Shown here piece by piece: positions 46,580 through 46,813 of a stretch of 46,813 nt of DNA. Location of the stretch: IMG/VR virus record IMGVR_UViG_3300042564_002349, positions 1-46,813 of that record. One strand, given 5' to 3'. The notes under the pieces are model-generated. The model ran no database searches. It was given only the letters and a program-made list of their open reading frames with translations, and was not told where the DNA came from. Origin of the DNA: a virus. The translations under genes and the position numbers were made by a program. Within the stretch, counting starts at the first letter, position 1, and each line of letters begins with the position of its first letter.

Positions 46580-46587
46580 TATAAATA
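46580..46587 (-). promoter_or_regulatory. TATTTATA box upstream of the tape measure gene
   Basis: An exact TATTTATA on the coding strand, four bases before the ATG at 46575 in the 17-base spacer. At this spacing a normal promoter would give a leaderless message, so a translation-related role is also possible. Confidence 0.3.
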
Positions 46588-46592
46588 TTAGA

Positions 46593-46709
46593 TTAACCAT
46601 TTTGCAAGTCAAATAAATAACTAACGAAATTTCTTCTTTCGTGTACTGGAATCATTAATACATCTTGATACGTAAAACCGTTTTTCAACAAGAATAATAT
46701 TTCATCCAT
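46593..46709 (-). CDS. small tail assembly protein (gp26/gp51- or chaperone-like)
   Basis: A 38-residue product if started at the ATG at 46709 (MDEILFLLKNGFTYQDVLMI, then PVHERRNFVSYLFDLQNG). The pattern of a helix, a G-F-x-Y-x-D-V/L turn, a M/I-P-V-x-E-R-R box and a last helix is seen in short proteins encoded just before phage tape measures, such as tail assembly chaperones and T4-type gp26/gp51 hub assembly proteins. The frame is open upstream to a stop at 46797-46799, overlapping the end of 46720-46813 in a different frame. It could therefore also be made as a frameshift extension of that protein. Too short to appear in routine gene calls. Confidence 0.6.
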   Translation of the reverse strand: MDEILFLLKNGFTYQDVLMIPVHERRNFVSYLFDLQNG

Positions 46710-46719
46710 TTGATATTTC

Positions 46720-46813
46720 TTATAATCCGTAGAAAGGACGAAAAAACTCCACCCCAAAGTCAATAACAACTGTGACTTTTTCTCCTGACGGGGCGGCTAT
46801 ATCAATAAACAAA
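46720..46813 (-). CDS. C-terminal end of a baseplate/tail assembly protein (start outside window)
   Basis: An open frame enters from the right edge and ends at a TAA at 46720-46722. It encodes 30 residues: LFIDIAAPSGEKVTVVIDFG then VEFFRPFYGL. The IDFxxxFFRP-type ending resembles the C-termini of short baseplate hub or tail assembly proteins encoded upstream of tape measures in T4-like phages. The stop lies ten bases before the ATG of the 46593-46709 gene, which is in the +1 frame relative to this one, and a T6 run (GAG TTT TTT CGT) sits 24 bases before the stop. Confidence 0.55.
   Translation of the reverse strand, partial: LFIDIAAPSGEKVTVVIDFGVEFFRPFYGL

Noticed and set aside
1-46813. tRNA genes, integrase, att sites or insertion sequences
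   Set aside because: No cloverleaf-like element, recombinase motif or paired terminal repeat was seen. Spacers are too short to hold most of these.

Overview
The window is a contiguous piece of a large, AT-rich, tailed (contractile, T4-like) bacteriophage genome. Every credible gene lies on the minus strand, so the genes are read from right to left. The T4-type parts list (gp53-, gp6- and gp25-like baseplate proteins, a tape measure, UvsX, a gp32-like SSB, a gp41-like helicase, a FEN-type nuclease, NrdA and NrdB) points to a myovirus. Start codons are preceded by A/T-rich tracts and almost never by a Shine-Dalgarno sequence. That fits a Bacteroidota-type host, but the host call is inference. 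No tRNA, rRNA, CRISPR array, integrase or insertion sequence was seen, and no gene-free stretch exceeds about 125 bases.

Layout in transcription order (right to left). (1) 46813-32239, late structural genes: the end of a tail or baseplate assembly protein and a small partner in another frame, the tape measure protein, a 1594-residue structural protein with an OmpA-like segment, a gp53/LysM-like baseplate protein, a 1913-residue hub-like protein, and four small genes including a ferritin-like one. The unit closes with a hairpin terminator at 32161-32189. (2) 32113-31274, the ssDNA-binding protein, with a hairpin behind it at 31219-31263. (3) 31200-23867, replication and nucleotide metabolism: uvsX, FEN/RNase H nuclease, an unknown protein, replicative helicase, nrdB and nrdA, closed by a terminator at 23801-23835. 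(4) 23762-2858, baseplate and host-contact genes: gp25-like, gp6-like, four or five large unnamed structural proteins, a 2238-residue tail protein, then a run of adhesin-like genes, closed by a terminator at 2811-2836. (5) 2775-1, three more adhesin-like genes, the last cut by the window edge.

The most unusual part is the left 13 kb. A baseplate/tail protein (6482-13198) carries a stalk of about 600 residues made of Thr-Pro repeats, interrupted by nine short cysteine-containing modules of two alternating types. It ends in a von Willebrand factor A (vWA) domain with an intact-looking metal site. Three neighbouring genes (1-1319, 1633-2775, 4546-6468) also carry Thr-Pro linkers, and 4546-6468 has the same cysteine modules. 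The small neighbours share a related N-terminal domain. I read this as a modular, probably fast-evolving host- or surface-contact apparatus on the tail tip.

A second recurring signal is the 8-mer TATTTATA on the coding strand (TATAAATA on the plus strand), which sits just upstream of many structural genes and just after three of the terminators. It is a candidate phage promoter or translation-initiation element.
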